Under the pieces are notes generated by a model that had not been told where the DNA came from, did not search any database, and was given only the letters and a program-made list of their open reading frames with translations. The translations under genes and the position numbers were made by a program. Shown here one piece after another: positions 16,659 to 26,142 of a stretch of DNA of 63,237 nucleotides. Numbering within the stretch: the first letter of the stretch is position 1; every line of letters starts with the position of its first letter. Origin of the DNA: Chitinophagales bacterium (lineage in GTDB: Bacteria; Bacteroidota; Bacteroidia; Chitinophagales; Chitinophagaceae). The DNA lies in NCBI GenBank assembly GCA_017303455.1, contig JAFLBM010000023.1:1-63237 (forward strand). Reading direction: 5' to 3'.

Positions 16659-19307
16659 CTATTGTATTACCGTCAGCGTTTCTTTTACCCTTATATCTCT
16701 TGATGAACCGCCAACCATAATCCTGAATTCTCCCGGTTCCACCACTTTGTTCAATTGACTATCCGGCATTGAAAGCATTTCCGGGTTGATCGTAAAGGAA
16801 ATTGTTTTTGATTCTCCTGCTTTCAGATGAACCCGCTGAAAGCCTTTTAATTCCATAACCGGCCTTGCAAGGGAGGAAAGCATATCACGGATATATAATT
16901 GCACCACTTCATCACCGTCTCTTGTCCCGTTGTTTTTCAGCGTAAAAGATACTGTTGCAGAATCCGTACTGCTGATATTATTCTTATTCAGCTTTATATC
17001 ACTGTATGCAAATGTTGTATAACTCAATCCAAATCCAAAGGGGAAAAGCGGCTGGCCGGATAAATTATTATAGTCATCGCCACGGCCTGTTGGTTTATGA
17101 TTATAGACAAGGGGCAACTGTGCTTCATGCACCGGAAACGTAACAGGTAATCTACCGGCAGGGTTATAATCACCAAACAATACAGCCGCCACAGCATGGC
17201 CACCTTCTTCACCGGGATACCATACATCCACAATGGCGGGCACTTTATCGATCCAGTTGTTCATCGTAATGGCGCTGCCACCCACCAATACAACTACTAT
17301 GGGTTTCCCGGTTGCAGCAACAGCCGTGATCAGCTCCTCCTGGTGCCCGGGTAAGGAAAGCATGGCCCTGTCCTTGAACTCTCCTTCATTGATTCCAACA
17401 GTGACAAGAGCAATATCAGATTGCCTGGCAGCCGTAACAGCATCCCGGATTTTCCTTTTCCAGTCATTTACTACGCCAACATTCCAGATCAGTTTGATGC
17501 TTGCGTTACCAACGGGTTCAAAAAACTCTATTCGAATATCATAGCTCTTTCCTTTTTCAAAAGAATAATCAGCGACCGATGTGCTGTAGCTTTGTTTATG
17601 CCAGTTATCAATAATTAGTTTATTGTTGATGTATAGACGAAACCCATCATTTCCTTCCAGCCCGATCTTGAACTTACCTGTTGCTGCTGCTGCCAGTTGT
17701 CCTGTCCAGCGAACGGAATAAAAATCAAGTTTCAGTAAGGGATCAGGAGCATATAAGGTCCAGTGAAAGTCGATTGTTTTATCTGTTCTTTTTACAACCG
17801 GCTCTCCGCTCAATGTTATATTGGTAAAATATTCTGCCTGTAATCCTTCGCTGCCGTTATAGTTTAAGTGCTTGGGAGAAATAACAACATATTCATTCGT
17901 AGTGCGGCCGCAACCGGGAGCATAGATGATTTTTGTGGTACGGCCTGCTTTCTGTTTGATTCCTTCCAGTATACTGACTTTGCCGTTACCAGGACCGCTG
18001 TAACCACCCAGTCTTGCTTCAGTAGCATCAACTCCAATCACAGCAATGGAGCGGATATTTTTTTGCAGCGGCAATACATTCTTCCCGTTCTTTAATAAAA
18101 CGATTGATTCAAGAGCTGATTGTTTAGCTACCTGCTTATGTTCCTGTGCTGATGAATTTAGTTCAACCGGTACATAAGGATTTTCAAACAAGCCCAGCTC
18201 AAATTTTGCCTTCAGTACTCTTGCCACCGCATCGTTGATCCTGTTGCTGTCAATCGTTCCATCCAGGAATGGCGGGATGAATAACTGGTGATGCTTGTAC
18301 TCGGTTTGAAAAATTACATCCAGCCCGTTGCTGACCGCATGTTGTCCGCTGGCAGGATAGTCTTTTGCGGTGTTGTGCAACACCACTTCACCACCCACCG
18401 CATTGGCATCAGAGATCACAAAGCCCCCGAAACCACATTGCTTCTTTAATTTTTCCTGTAATAACCAGCTGTTCGCTGAACAGGCAACACCATCCAATGA
18501 ATTATAGGAAGTCATTACGGAACGGGATCCGCCCTTTTCAAAACAGGCTTTGAAAGGAGCGAAATAAATTTCTTCCAGTAGTCTTTCATTGATATGAACA
18601 GGATAACTATCCCTACCACCATCACCCACATTGGCAATAAAATGTTTCGGCGTAGTGATGATACCTTTCTTTTCAAAGGCACTGACAAAAGAAACTCCAA
18701 TTGCCGAGGCGAGAAAGGGATCTTCTCCATAAGTTTCTTCTGTTCTGCCCCAGCGAACATCAGCAGCAATATTTACAACAGGCGAAAGTATTTGCCGGAT
18801 CCCTCGTTGTTTGGCTTCATTTGCAATCACATTAGCAACCTTGCTCATCAATATTGTATCCCAGGTGGCCGCTAAGGCAATCGCCTGCGGAAACACCGTA
18901 GCTCCTTCTCTTACCAGGCCATGCAAAGCCTCATCAAAGGGAATGATAGGAATACCCAGTCTTGTTTTCTCTGTAAAGTATTGCTGAATGGCATTGATCT
19001 TTTTGGCCAGCGCAACAGCGGTTTCATTAGTACTATAGTTCAGTAATTGTCCTCCGGCATCTCCTTTGCCAGCGGCACTTACCTGGAAACCAAACAGGCC
19101 GTTCTTATACTGCGTCGCATTCACATGATCCAGGTCGCCGGGGATCATGAACAGTTGCCAGAATTTTTCTTCCGGTGTCATCCGGCTTAGCAAGTCGTAT
19201 ACCCTTTTCTCAATTGGTTGGGATGGATCCTTGTATAAGGGCTGTTGGGAAAAAGCGAACTGGCTGCAACAAAACAGGAAGAAAAAAAGAACATTTCTTT
19301 TGCCCAT
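16659..19307 (-). CDS. Exported GH3 beta-glucosidase with PA14 domain
   Basis: An 882-residue secreted enzyme with a signal peptide ending F-A-F-S-Q. Domains in order: GH3 N-terminal barrel, GH3 C-terminal sandwich interrupted by a PA14 domain (about residues 480-620: GLQAEYFTNITLSGEPV, then DGFRLYINNKLIIDNW), rest of the sandwich (VVVLVGGSAITMNNW), and a fibronectin-like domain (VVQLYIRDM). GFVISDANAVGG contains the likely nucleophile Asp; the usual SDW is SDA here. PA14 inserts bind sugars and narrow the active site. Likely cleaves terminal glucose or xylose from plant or fungal oligosaccharides in the periplasm. No SusC/SusD pair is near. Confidence 0.92.
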   Translation of the reverse strand: MGKRNVLFFFLFCCSQFAFSQQPLYKDPSQPIEKRVYDLLSRMTPEEKFWQLFMIPGDLDHVNATQYKNGLFGFQVSAAGKGDAGGQLLNYSTNETAVALAKKINAIQQYFTEKTRLGIPIIPFDEALHGLVREGATVFPQAIALAATWDTILMSKVANVIANEAKQRGIRQILSPVVNIAADVRWGRTEETYGEDPFLASAIGVSFVSAFEKKGIITTPKHFIANVGDGGRDSYPVHINERLLEEIYFAPFKACFEKGGSRSVMTSYNSLDGVACSANSWLLQEKLKKQCGFGGFVISDANAVGGEVVLHNTAKDYPASGQHAVSNGLDVIFQTEYKHHQLFIPPFLDGTIDSNRINDAVARVLKAKFELGLFENPYVPVELNSSAQEHKQVAKQSALESIVLLKNGKNVLPLQKNIRSIAVIGVDATEARLGGYSGPGNGKVSILEGIKQKAGRTTKIIYAPGCGRTTNEYVVISPKHLNYNGSEGLQAEYFTNITLSGEPVVKRTDKTIDFHWTLYAPDPLLKLDFYSVRWTGQLAAAATGKFKIGLEGNDGFRLYINNKLIIDNWHKQSYSTSVADYSFEKGKSYDIRIEFFEPVGNASIKLIWNVGVVNDWKRKIRDAVTAARQSDIALVTVGINEGEFKDRAMLSLPGHQEELITAVAATGKPIVVVLVGGSAITMNNWIDKVPAIVDVWYPGEEGGHAVAAVLFGDYNPAGRLPVTFPVHEAQLPLVYNHKPTGRGDDYNNLSGQPLFPFGFGLSYTTFAYSDIKLNKNNISSTDSATVSFTLKNNGTRDGDEVVQLYIRDMLSSLARPVMELKGFQRVHLKAGESKTISFTINPEMLSMPDSQLNKVVEPGEFRIMVGGSSRDIRVKETLTVIQ

Positions 19308-19389
19308 ACTTGAGGAAGATTAGGGGGAGAAGGTAAAATAAAAAAGTCTCGGTAGAAACTAAGGTTTTGATATTATTTATCAATTCATT

Positions 19390-19725
19390 TCAGTCATCAT
19401 TTTCCGGGCTATCATAGATGATTTCCATCTTGGGGTTTCCGGCGTTTTTATATCCCATTTTAGCTAATGTTCCGTTCAACATCAGCTTAATTGCTTTCTT
19501 TCCCATCGTAGTTTTAAAATAGGTTTCTCTTTTACGGGCATCAGCTTCAAAAAGATAGAACTCACAAAAAATCAGCCTCAATGGCCTTCTGCAGGCGGTG
19601 CTTTTATTTCCCCCGGAATTATGTGTTTCTATTCTTTTTTCCAGATTTGCAGAATAACCGATGTATAACAAATGGTCTTTTTCGCTGAAGAGAACATAAA
19701 CACAATATGGGAGAGGCATATTCAT
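19390..19725 (-). CDS. GIY-YIG endonuclease-domain protein
   Basis: A 111-residue protein. CVYVLFSEKDHLLYIGYSANLEKRI is the GIY-YIG pair (V-Y-V and Y-I-G) with the conserved Arg, and CEFYLFEADARKRETYFKTTMGKKAI holds the catalytic Glu. Stand-alone proteins of this size are common in Bacteroidota and often occur in many copies; targets are unknown. Met 1 and Met 3 are both usable starts. It lies next to the structured region downstream of tRNA-Phe. Confidence 0.87.
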   Translation of the reverse strand: MNMPLPYCVYVLFSEKDHLLYIGYSANLEKRIETHNSGGNKSTACRRPLRLIFCEFYLFEADARKRETYFKTTMGKKAIKLMLNGTLAKMGYKNAGNPKMEIIYDSPENDD

Positions 19726-19865
19726 GTTTGCGGGTTAAAATCATTTCAAATAAAGTTACACTCTTTGCAAATGCTGAGTAGTGTACAAAACGATGAAGAG
19801 TGCGACGCAACTAAGTTGATAGTAGTGATGCAGTTGGGTTAATAATTGGTCCCATTGTATAGAGA

Positions 19866-19932
19866 GCCCCATAGCAGACTTCCCATAGAAAATTGCCTTT
19901 GGCATTTTCTATCAGGTCAGTCGCTACGGGGC
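19866..19932. repeat. Long two-part stem-loop downstream of tRNA-Phe
   Basis: Outer arms GCCCCATAGCAGACT (19866-19880) and AGTCGCTACGGGGC (19919-19932) pair with one bulge and one mismatch. Inner arms ATAGAAAATTGCC (19885-19897) and GGCATTTTCTAT (19901-19912) pair around a TTT loop. It resembles a small palindromic repeat unit or a structured RNA. Confidence 0.65.
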
Positions 19933-19954
19933 ACCCTAAAGCGAAAAAGCCAAT

Positions 19955-19993
19955 AAAAAAGCCTGGTACTGTAAGAGTGTACCAGGCTTTTCT
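19955..19993. terminator. Bidirectional intrinsic terminator
   Basis: AGCCTGGTAC and GTACCAGGCT form a perfect 10-bp stem around a 9-base loop, with six A on the left and TTTTCT on the right. On the minus strand it ends the tRNA-Phe transcript. An outer pair, CACCCTAAAGC near 19932 and GCTTTAGGGTG at 19994-20004, reaches into the tRNA 3' end. Confidence 0.8.
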
Positions 19994-20002
19994 GCTTTAG
20001 GG

Positions 20003-20075
20003 TGGTGTGGGGCGGGATCGAACCGCCGACACAAGGATTTTCAGTCCTTTGCTCTACCGACTGAGCTACCGCACC
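20003..20075 (-). tRNA. tRNA-Phe (GAA)
   Basis: The minus strand folds as a cloverleaf: acceptor GGTGCGG with CCACACC (one mismatch), D-arm AGCTCAGTCGGTAGAGCA, anticodon arm with loop CTGAAAA giving anticodon GAA, and T-arm GGCGGTTCGATCCCGCC. The 3' CCA is not encoded. A -7 element (TATATTTG on the minus strand, 20138-20145) lies 62 bases upstream. Confidence 0.95.
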
Positions 20076-20137
20076 GTTCCTGAAACACATCAACTTGGTA
20101 AGTGGAAGCCTATCCTCGCTTTTGTGCTTCGGGGCTG

Positions 20138-20145
20138 CAAATATA
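20138..20145 (-). promoter_or_regulatory. Probable -7 element of tRNA-Phe
   Basis: TATATTTG on the minus strand is a full match to TAnnTTTG. No well-spaced TTTG -33 element is evident, so the call is tentative. Confidence 0.5.
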
Positions 20146-20192
20146 GAGGGAATTCACAAAAAATCCACAATTACAGCCAATAAAGTTTAGAA

Positions 20193-22460
20193 CTACATCC
20201 CGTATTCACTCAGGAACTTGATCCGCATGATCTTGAGCTGTTCCCAGTTGAAATTATGGTCCGATAACTCTTCCTGGGCCACCTGCAGGGAAGAAGTATC
20301 ACAGCTTTTAAAATAATCAATGATCTCGTCCTGCTCATCCTCATCCAGCATCTCATCAATGGCATAATCCAGGTTCAGCTTGGTGCCGCTGGCTGCAATG
20401 GTTTCCATTTCTTCCAGCATTTCATCCAGCCTCCAGCCCTTGTTTTTAGCGATCGTTTCCAGCGACACTTTCTTATCAGTATTCTGAATAATATAAACCT
20501 TGTTACCGCTCTTATTCACCACACTCTTCATCACAAAATCATCCGGCTTTTCAATATTATTGTCCGCCACATATTGAGCGATCATTTCTACAAACGGCTT
20601 TCCATACCGCATGGCTTTCCCTTTACTTACTCCCTGGCATTTTTCCAGGTCGGTGATTGTTGTCGGATACATCGTGGCCATATCCTGTAGAGAAGTTTCA
20701 AGGAAGATCACAAACGGCGGCAGATTTTTCTTCTTTGCCTCTTTCTGGCGCAATTCTTTCAGCATCTCAAACAACTTCTCATCGGTGGCAGATCCAACAG
20801 AAGCTTCTGCATTGCCCTCTTCATCATCAGCGTTGGCATCATCGTATAGATGATTCAGGATCACTTTGAATGATTTGGGTTTCTTCAGGAAGGCTTCTGC
20901 TTTCTTCGTGAATTTCAGGACGCCGTATTCTTCAATATCTTTTACCAGCATCCCTTCTAGTATAAGCTGGCGGATCAGGGAATTCCAGAACAAAGCATCT
21001 TTATCATTACCACTGGCGAATATATCTAGTCCGTCATGTCGGAACATTTGTATCTGCGGTGTCAGTCTGCCGATCAGGATCTGCACCACGTATTCAGTGG
21101 CAAAGCGTTCATCCAGTGCTTTAATAGCTTTCAATGCAATGGTGGCTTCCTCTTTGGCTTCTACTTTTTCTTTCGGGTGTTTACAGTTATCACACTCGCC
21201 GCAATTCTCTTTTTCATATTCTTCCCCGAAATAACTCATCAATACTTTGCGACGGCAAACACCACTTTCCGCATAGGCTACCGTTTCGCCGATCAGTTGT
21301 GCCCCCACTTCTCTTTCGCTGAGTGGTTTATCCCGCATCAGGTGTTCCAGCTTGCTGACATCCTTATGCGAATAATACAACACACATTTTCCTTCCAAAC
21401 CATCACGGCCTGCACGGCCGGTTTCCTGGTAATAATTCTCTATGGACTTGGGAATATTATAGTGAATAACGAACCGGATATCGGGTTTGTCAATACCCAT
21501 TCCGAAAGCGATGGTGGCACAGATCACCTGCACATCTTCGCCCAGGAACTGGTCCTGTCGTTCTGCTCTCAGTTTGCTATCCAGCCCGGCGTGATAAGCA
21601 ACCGCTTTGATACCATTGGCATTTAAAATATCAGCCAGTTCTTCAGTGGTCTTCCTGTTGAGGGTATAAATAATGCCGCTTTTTTTCTTCATGCTTTTGA
21701 TGAAGCGGACAATACTTTCATCGGTCTGCGATTTTTTGATCTTGGGCAGTATCTCGTAATACAGGTTGGCCCTGTTAAAAGAAGAGATAAATATCTTAGG
21801 ATCTTTCAGATCAAGGTTCTTTACAATATCGCTTTGCACTTTTGGCGTGGCGGTAGCCGTTAAAGCGATCACCGGTATATCCGGGTTTATCTGGATCATC
21901 ATCTCCCGAAGCCTGCGGTATTCGGGGCGAAAATCATGTCCCCATTCCGAAATACAGTGTGCTTCGTCTACTGCGAAGAACGATATCTTCAGATCCGAGA
22001 AGAATTCAAGGTTCTCCTGCTTGGTCAGTGTTTCCGGGGCTACATATAACATTTTTGTTTTGCCGGAGAGCAGGTCATCATGAACTTCTTTGATCTCTTT
22101 TTTATTCAGGGTGGAGTTCAGGAAATGCGCCACTTCATCATTACTGCTGTACCCGCGGACCAGGTCCACCTGGTTCTTCATCAGGGCGATCAATGGAGAA
22201 ACAATGATCGCTACTCCTTCACTTACCAGGGCTGGTAATTGGTAACAAAGGCTTTTGCCACCACCTGTCGGCATGATCACAAACGTATCATGGCCGGCCA
22301 TTAATGATTCGATCACTTTTTCCTGGGTGCCTTTGAACTTATCGAATCCAAAATGTTCCTGCAGTGCTTTATGAAGATCAAATTTCTTTTTTGCAGGGGC
22401 TGCTTCTTTGCTCTTACTCTTTGCCGTTTTTGTTGCAGCGGCTTTTTTTGTTGTTGCCAT
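20193..22460 (-). CDS. recQ: ATP-dependent DNA helicase RecQ
   Basis: A 755-residue RecQ helicase. A Lys/Ala-rich extension (about 30 residues) precedes the core. Walker A is MPTGGGKSLCYQLP, Walker B AVDEAHCISEWGHDFRPEY, motif VI QETGRAGRDG. The zinc-binding domain has CRRKVLMSYF and ENCGECDNC. Next come the winged helix, an HRDC domain (about 555-630), and a C-terminal helix-turn-helix domain typical of Bacteroidota RecQ. It unwinds recombination and stalled-fork intermediates. The 320-base gap upstream to kdsD holds no gene. Confidence 0.96.
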   Translation of the reverse strand: MATTKKAAATKTAKSKSKEAAPAKKKFDLHKALQEHFGFDKFKGTQEKVIESLMAGHDTFVIMPTGGGKSLCYQLPALVSEGVAIIVSPLIALMKNQVDLVRGYSSNDEVAHFLNSTLNKKEIKEVHDDLLSGKTKMLYVAPETLTKQENLEFFSDLKISFFAVDEAHCISEWGHDFRPEYRRLREMMIQINPDIPVIALTATATPKVQSDIVKNLDLKDPKIFISSFNRANLYYEILPKIKKSQTDESIVRFIKSMKKKSGIIYTLNRKTTEELADILNANGIKAVAYHAGLDSKLRAERQDQFLGEDVQVICATIAFGMGIDKPDIRFVIHYNIPKSIENYYQETGRAGRDGLEGKCVLYYSHKDVSKLEHLMRDKPLSEREVGAQLIGETVAYAESGVCRRKVLMSYFGEEYEKENCGECDNCKHPKEKVEAKEEATIALKAIKALDERFATEYVVQILIGRLTPQIQMFRHDGLDIFASGNDKDALFWNSLIRQLILEGMLVKDIEEYGVLKFTKKAEAFLKKPKSFKVILNHLYDDANADDEEGNAEASVGSATDEKLFEMLKELRQKEAKKKNLPPFVIFLETSLQDMATMYPTTITDLEKCQGVSKGKAMRYGKPFVEMIAQYVADNNIEKPDDFVMKSVVNKSGNKVYIIQNTDKKVSLETIAKNKGWRLDEMLEEMETIAASGTKLNLDYAIDEMLDEDEQDEIIDYFKSCDTSSLQVAQEELSDHNFNWEQLKIMRIKFLSEYGM

Positions 22461-22782
22461 TACTCTTAGATTTCCATCGCAGTTTTCAATAAAACTGCAG
22501 ATTTATTAAGTTACTCATTTTTGACCGATCTTATTTCCTCCTGCGATCATTTTTAAGACCAGCCTGGAAACAATTATCGGGTTAATAAGTGTTTTCTCTT
22601 TCTAATCAGCGGGGCGGGGGTGGCAGGACTTCCTGACAGGCTACACAGGCCCCTTTTTTAGAGGACGGCGAAGTTACGACTTGATTACCTGTTTAGCCGG
22701 GTCAATTCCGTTAAAATTCGGCGCCAACGGTCGCATAAAGGCAGGTCGGTTCATGGCAAATCCTCTAATTTTGCCCCTTCTT
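22461..22782. other. Intergenic region between divergent recQ and kdsD
   Basis: No credible gene. TAATTTTG at 22766-22773 is a good -7 element nine bases before the kdsD ATG. GGCCCCTTTTTTAG near 22648 is T-rich after a G/C run, but I see no clear paired stem for a terminator. Confidence 0.5.
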
Positions 22783-23745
22783 ATGGCAATTGACATCAAA
22801 AAGATCGCTTTAAACACCATCCGGCTGGAAGCCCAGTCCATTGCAGGACTCTCGGCCTTCGTTAATGATGATTTTGAAAAAGCTGTTGCCGCCATTGCCG
22901 GTTGTAAAGGAAGGGTGGTTATCAGCGGAATAGGTAAAAGCGCCGTCATCGCCCAGAAGATCGTTGCCACATTCAACTCCACCGGCACTCCTTCTGTTTT
23001 TATGCATGCGGCCGATGCCATTCATGGCGACCTGGGTATGGTGCAGGAACAGGATGTGGTCATTATTATCAGTAAAAGCGGGGAAAGTCCCGAGATAAAA
23101 GTGCTGGTCCCCCTGATCCGGAATTTTGGGAACATACTGATCAGTATAGTAGGTAACATAGAGTCTTCTTTGGCTAAACTCTCTGATATCATTTTAAATA
23201 CCACCGTTGAACAGGAAGCCTGCCCCAATAACCTGGCACCCACTTCCAGCACCACTGCACAATTGGTGATGGGGGATGCGCTGGCGGTTTGCCTGATGGA
23301 ACTGCACGGTTTTCAATCCGATGATTTTGCCAAGTTTCACCCCGGTGGCTCGTTGGGAAAAAAATTATACCTGAGGGTACATGACCTTTTCGTGAACAAC
23401 GAAAAACCAAAAGTAGTAGCAGGTGATTCATTAAAAGAGGTGATCGTGGAGATGACCGAGAAGAGACTCGGAATTACAGCTGTGGTGGATACAGATAATC
23501 ATTTACTTGGCATTATTACCGATGGAGACCTGCGACGGATGCTGGAAAAGAGTGTACAGATCGACAAAATAACGGCGGGTGATATCATGACAAAAAACCC
23601 GATCACTATCGGGCCCGGTGAAATGGCAGTCGATGCGCTGGACCTGCTGCGGAAAAAAGAGATCACACAACTGGCGGTTACCGAGAACGGAAAATATGCA
23701 GGCATCATACATTTGCATGACCTGATCAGAGAGGGTTTGATTTAA
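22783..23745 (+). CDS. kdsD: Arabinose-5-phosphate isomerase (KpsF/GutQ family)
   Basis: A 320-residue protein: SIS sugar-isomerase domain (GKSAVIAQKIVATFNSTGTPSVFMHAADAIHGDLGMV, then IIISKSGESPEI and APTSSTTAQLVMGDALAV) followed by two CBS modules (about 205-320, ITDGDLRRML and IIHLHDLI). It turns ribulose 5-phosphate into arabinose 5-phosphate, the first committed sugar for Kdo of lipopolysaccharide. The ATG at 22783 is chosen for the -7 element ending nine bases before it; the frame is open further upstream. It precedes manC by 59 bases. Confidence 0.94.
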   Translation: MAIDIKKIALNTIRLEAQSIAGLSAFVNDDFEKAVAAIAGCKGRVVISGIGKSAVIAQKIVATFNSTGTPSVFMHAADAIHGDLGMVQEQDVVIIISKSGESPEIKVLVPLIRNFGNILISIVGNIESSLAKLSDIILNTTVEQEACPNNLAPTSSTTAQLVMGDALAVCLMELHGFQSDDFAKFHPGGSLGKKLYLRVHDLFVNNEKPKVVAGDSLKEVIVEMTEKRLGITAVVDTDNHLLGIITDGDLRRMLEKSVQIDKITAGDIMTKNPITIGPGEMAVDALDLLRKKEITQLAVTENGKYAGIIHLHDLIREGLI

Positions 23746-23804
23746 CCATGAATTAGAATGACGGCTACAGCTTGCCATTCTATATTCACCATTCACAACT
23801 TATA

Positions 23805-24887
23805 ATGAACAAACATCACTATGTAGCAATTATGGCGGGCGGCATCGGCAGCCGGTTCTGGCCAATGAGCCGCACGAACTATCCCAAGCAGTTTCTCGAC
23901 ATCCTGAATGTGGGAAAAACGCTGATCCAGCAGACCTATGAACGCTACAGTAAGTTTGTGCCGAAAGAAAATATCTACATCGTTACCTCGCAGGATTATG
24001 TGGAGTTGGTAAAAAAACAATTACCACATATCCATATCGAAAATATTATCAGCGAACCTTCCCGGAAAAATACAGCACCTTGTATTGCCTATATTGCTTT
24101 TAAACTGATGAAGAAGGATCCCAAAGCGGTCATGATCGCAGCACCTTCTGACAACTTAATCCTGGATACAGACGAGTTCATCAAAACAGCTACCAAGGCC
24201 CTCCATTTCGTGGATCATATTAATGCCTTTGTTACAATTGGTATAAAACCCACTTATCCCAACACCGGATATGGTTATATACAGCACGATACCATTGAAG
24301 CAGCCCCGGATATTCATAAAGTAAAAACCTTTACCGAAAAACCCAATGAAGAGCTGGCAAAGGCTTTTATTGCCAGCGGCGATTTTTTATGGAATGCCGG
24401 CATCTTTACCTGGAAAGTAAGTAACATCATTACAGCTTTTGAAAAACATCTCCCGGAAATGTATGAAGTGTTTGCGGCTGAGAAAGACAAATTCAATACC
24501 CCGGAGGAAACAGAAGCCATTGAACAGATCTATCCCCAGTGTACCAATATCTCGATTGACTTTGGTATCATGGAAAAAGCAGATAATGTATATGTGATAC
24601 CGGCCTCTTTTTCCTGGAGTGACCTGGGCACCTGGAACAGCGCCTGGGATAATATGGAGAAAGATTATTTCGGCAACGCTGTTTCGGGCAATAGTGTGAT
24701 GGTGGTGGATGCGAATAACTGCATGGTGCATGTTCCCGATAATAAATTAGTGCTGTTGCAGGGATTGCATGATTACATCATTGTCGATACCAAGGATGTA
24801 TTATTGATCTGCAAGAAAGACCAGGAACAGGAGATCAAGGAATATGTGGCAGAGGTCAAACGAAATAAAGGAGATAAATTCTTATAA
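23805..24887 (+). CDS. manC: Mannose-1-phosphate guanylyltransferase
   Basis: A 360-residue nucleotidyltransferase. VAIMAGGIGSRFWPMSRTNYPKQFLDI is the nucleotide-binding signature with the catalytic Lys; PSRKNTAPCIAYIAF, FTEKPNEELAKAFI and NAGIFTWKV follow. It makes GDP-mannose for O-antigen, capsule or protein glycans. It has no C-terminal phosphomannose isomerase domain, so is the single-function form. It follows kdsD closely and ends in a good terminator. The start follows the MNKHHYVAIMAGG pattern. Confidence 0.93.
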   Translation: MNKHHYVAIMAGGIGSRFWPMSRTNYPKQFLDILNVGKTLIQQTYERYSKFVPKENIYIVTSQDYVELVKKQLPHIHIENIISEPSRKNTAPCIAYIAFKLMKKDPKAVMIAAPSDNLILDTDEFIKTATKALHFVDHINAFVTIGIKPTYPNTGYGYIQHDTIEAAPDIHKVKTFTEKPNEELAKAFIASGDFLWNAGIFTWKVSNIITAFEKHLPEMYEVFAAEKDKFNTPEETEAIEQIYPQCTNISIDFGIMEKADNVYVIPASFSWSDLGTWNSAWDNMEKDYFGNAVSGNSVMVVDANNCMVHVPDNKLVLLQGLHDYIIVDTKDVLLICKKDQEQEIKEYVAEVKRNKGDKFL

Positions 24888-24891
24888 TTGG

Positions 24892-24923
24892 AAATCCCCG
24901 GCATACTTACCGGGGATTTTTTA
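24892..24923 (+). terminator. Intrinsic terminator after manC
   Basis: AAATCCCCGG and CCGGGGATTT form a 10-bp stem around an eight-base loop, followed by TTTAATTTT. It lies five bases after the manC stop and separates it from the exonuclease gene. Confidence 0.85.
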
Positions 24924-24944
24924 ATTTTAGTTACAATTCTTTTT

Positions 24945-25667
24945 ATGACACCTTATCCTCTCCACAACATTCTCTTCCTCGATATTGAAACAGTGCCGCA
25001 GCACCCATCTTTTGAATTGGTGCCCAACGACTGGAAAGATCTCTGGACCAAAAAAGCAGAAGCCTTGCTCCGCAACCGGGAAGATGAAACCACGGAAAGC
25101 ATTTATCCAAGGGCTGGCATCTATGCAGAATTTGGTAAGATCATTTGTATCAGCTGTGGTGTGTTGCAAGGGACCGGCGACCAGAAAAAGATCGTTCTCA
25201 AATCATTTGCGGGTGATAATGAAAAAATAGTATTACACGAGTTCTCCGAGATGCTGAAGAAATGGTCGGCCGGGGAACAAAAATTCTTATGTGCCCATAA
25301 CGGGAAAGAGTTTGACTTTCCTTATTTATGCCGCCGGCTGATCATCAACGGGCTCCCCATACCGGGTATCCTTAATGCCAGTGGTAAAAAACCCTGGGAA
25401 GTAAGCCATCTTGATACCATGGAACTCTGGAAGTTTGGAGATTTCAAAAGTTATACCTCGCTGAACCTGCTGGCACATGCTCTTGGTATTGCCACCCCCA
25501 AGGATGATATTGATGGCAGCATGGTCTGGGAAGTGTACTGGAAAGAAAAGAATACCGATCGCATTGTGACCTATTGCCAGAAAGATGTGATCACGGTGGT
25601 ACAGATCTTTTTAAGAATGCAGGGCGAACCGCTGATCAAAAATGAAAATATAGAAATTAAGAGCTAA
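24945..25667 (+). CDS. PolB-like 3'-5' exonuclease
   Basis: A 240-residue DEDD-type nuclease. ILFLDIETVPQHPSF is Exo I (D and E), LCAHNGKEFDFPYLCRRL is Exo II (N-x3-D-F), and RIVTYCQKDVITVVQIFLRM is Exo III with YCQKD. This matches the group annotated as predicted 3'-5' exonuclease related to the PolB exonuclease domain, common in Bacteroidota and without a known role beyond nucleic-acid proofreading or repair. The ATG at 24945 starts after the terminator; an upstream frame runs through the terminator and is rejected. Confidence 0.88.
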   Translation: MTPYPLHNILFLDIETVPQHPSFELVPNDWKDLWTKKAEALLRNREDETTESIYPRAGIYAEFGKIICISCGVLQGTGDQKKIVLKSFAGDNEKIVLHEFSEMLKKWSAGEQKFLCAHNGKEFDFPYLCRRLIINGLPIPGILNASGKKPWEVSHLDTMELWKFGDFKSYTSLNLLAHALGIATPKDDIDGSMVWEVYWKEKNTDRIVTYCQKDVITVVQIFLRMQGEPLIKNENIEIKS

Positions 25668-25754
25668 GAGGAACTAAGAGAAAAAGAACAAAGGGGTTTC
25701 CACGAAAGTTGTTACTTCCCTTATTCCTTTATCATAACAGGAGAAATAAATTAT

Positions 25755-26141
25755 ATGCAAAGAACCAATTATTCATCAGGTGCCAAATGGGAAGATATTG
25801 TCGGTTACAGCCGGGCAGTGAAAATCGGGAATACCATTGAAGTCACCGGAACCGTGGCCGTTGATGATAACAGTAACCTGGTGGGGAAAGACGATGCGTA
25901 TACACAAACAAAGTATATTATCGAAAAAATAGAAGCTGTGTTGAAAAGAGCCGGGGCGTCGCTGCAGGATGTGGTCAGGACAAGAATGTTTGTTACTGAT
26001 ATTGCCCGCTGGGAAGAATACGGTAAAGCACATGGTGAATTCTTCGGCCAGGTGAAACCCTGTACCAGTATGATCGAAGTAAAAGGATTAATAGATCCGG
26101 ATTACCTGATTGAGATAGAAGCCACCGCCATTATTGCATAA
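25755..26141 (+). CDS. RidA family (YjgF/YER057c) protein
   Basis: A 128-residue protein with the RidA trimer pattern: GYSRAVKIGNTIEVTGTVA at the N-terminus, QTKYIIEKIEAVLKRAGASLQDVVRTRMFVTDI in the middle, and CTSMIEVKGLIDPDYLIEIEATAI at the end. Archetypal RidA has an Arg near position 105 in R-x-x-V-E-V; here that position is in SMIEVK, so this may be a non-RidA subgroup. RidA hydrolyses reactive enamines and imines from amino-acid metabolism. The next gene starts one base after its stop. Confidence 0.88.
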   Translation: MQRTNYSSGAKWEDIVGYSRAVKIGNTIEVTGTVAVDDNSNLVGKDDAYTQTKYIIEKIEAVLKRAGASLQDVVRTRMFVTDIARWEEYGKAHGEFFGQVKPCTSMIEVKGLIDPDYLIEIEATAIIA

Positions 26142-26142
26142 T

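Noticed and set aside
20611..21626. Plus-strand reading frames over recQ
   Set aside because: They run antisense to a strong recQ gene and show no family pattern.
22674..23021. Minus-strand reading frames over kdsD
   Set aside because: Shadows of the SIS domain coding sequence, with no start context.
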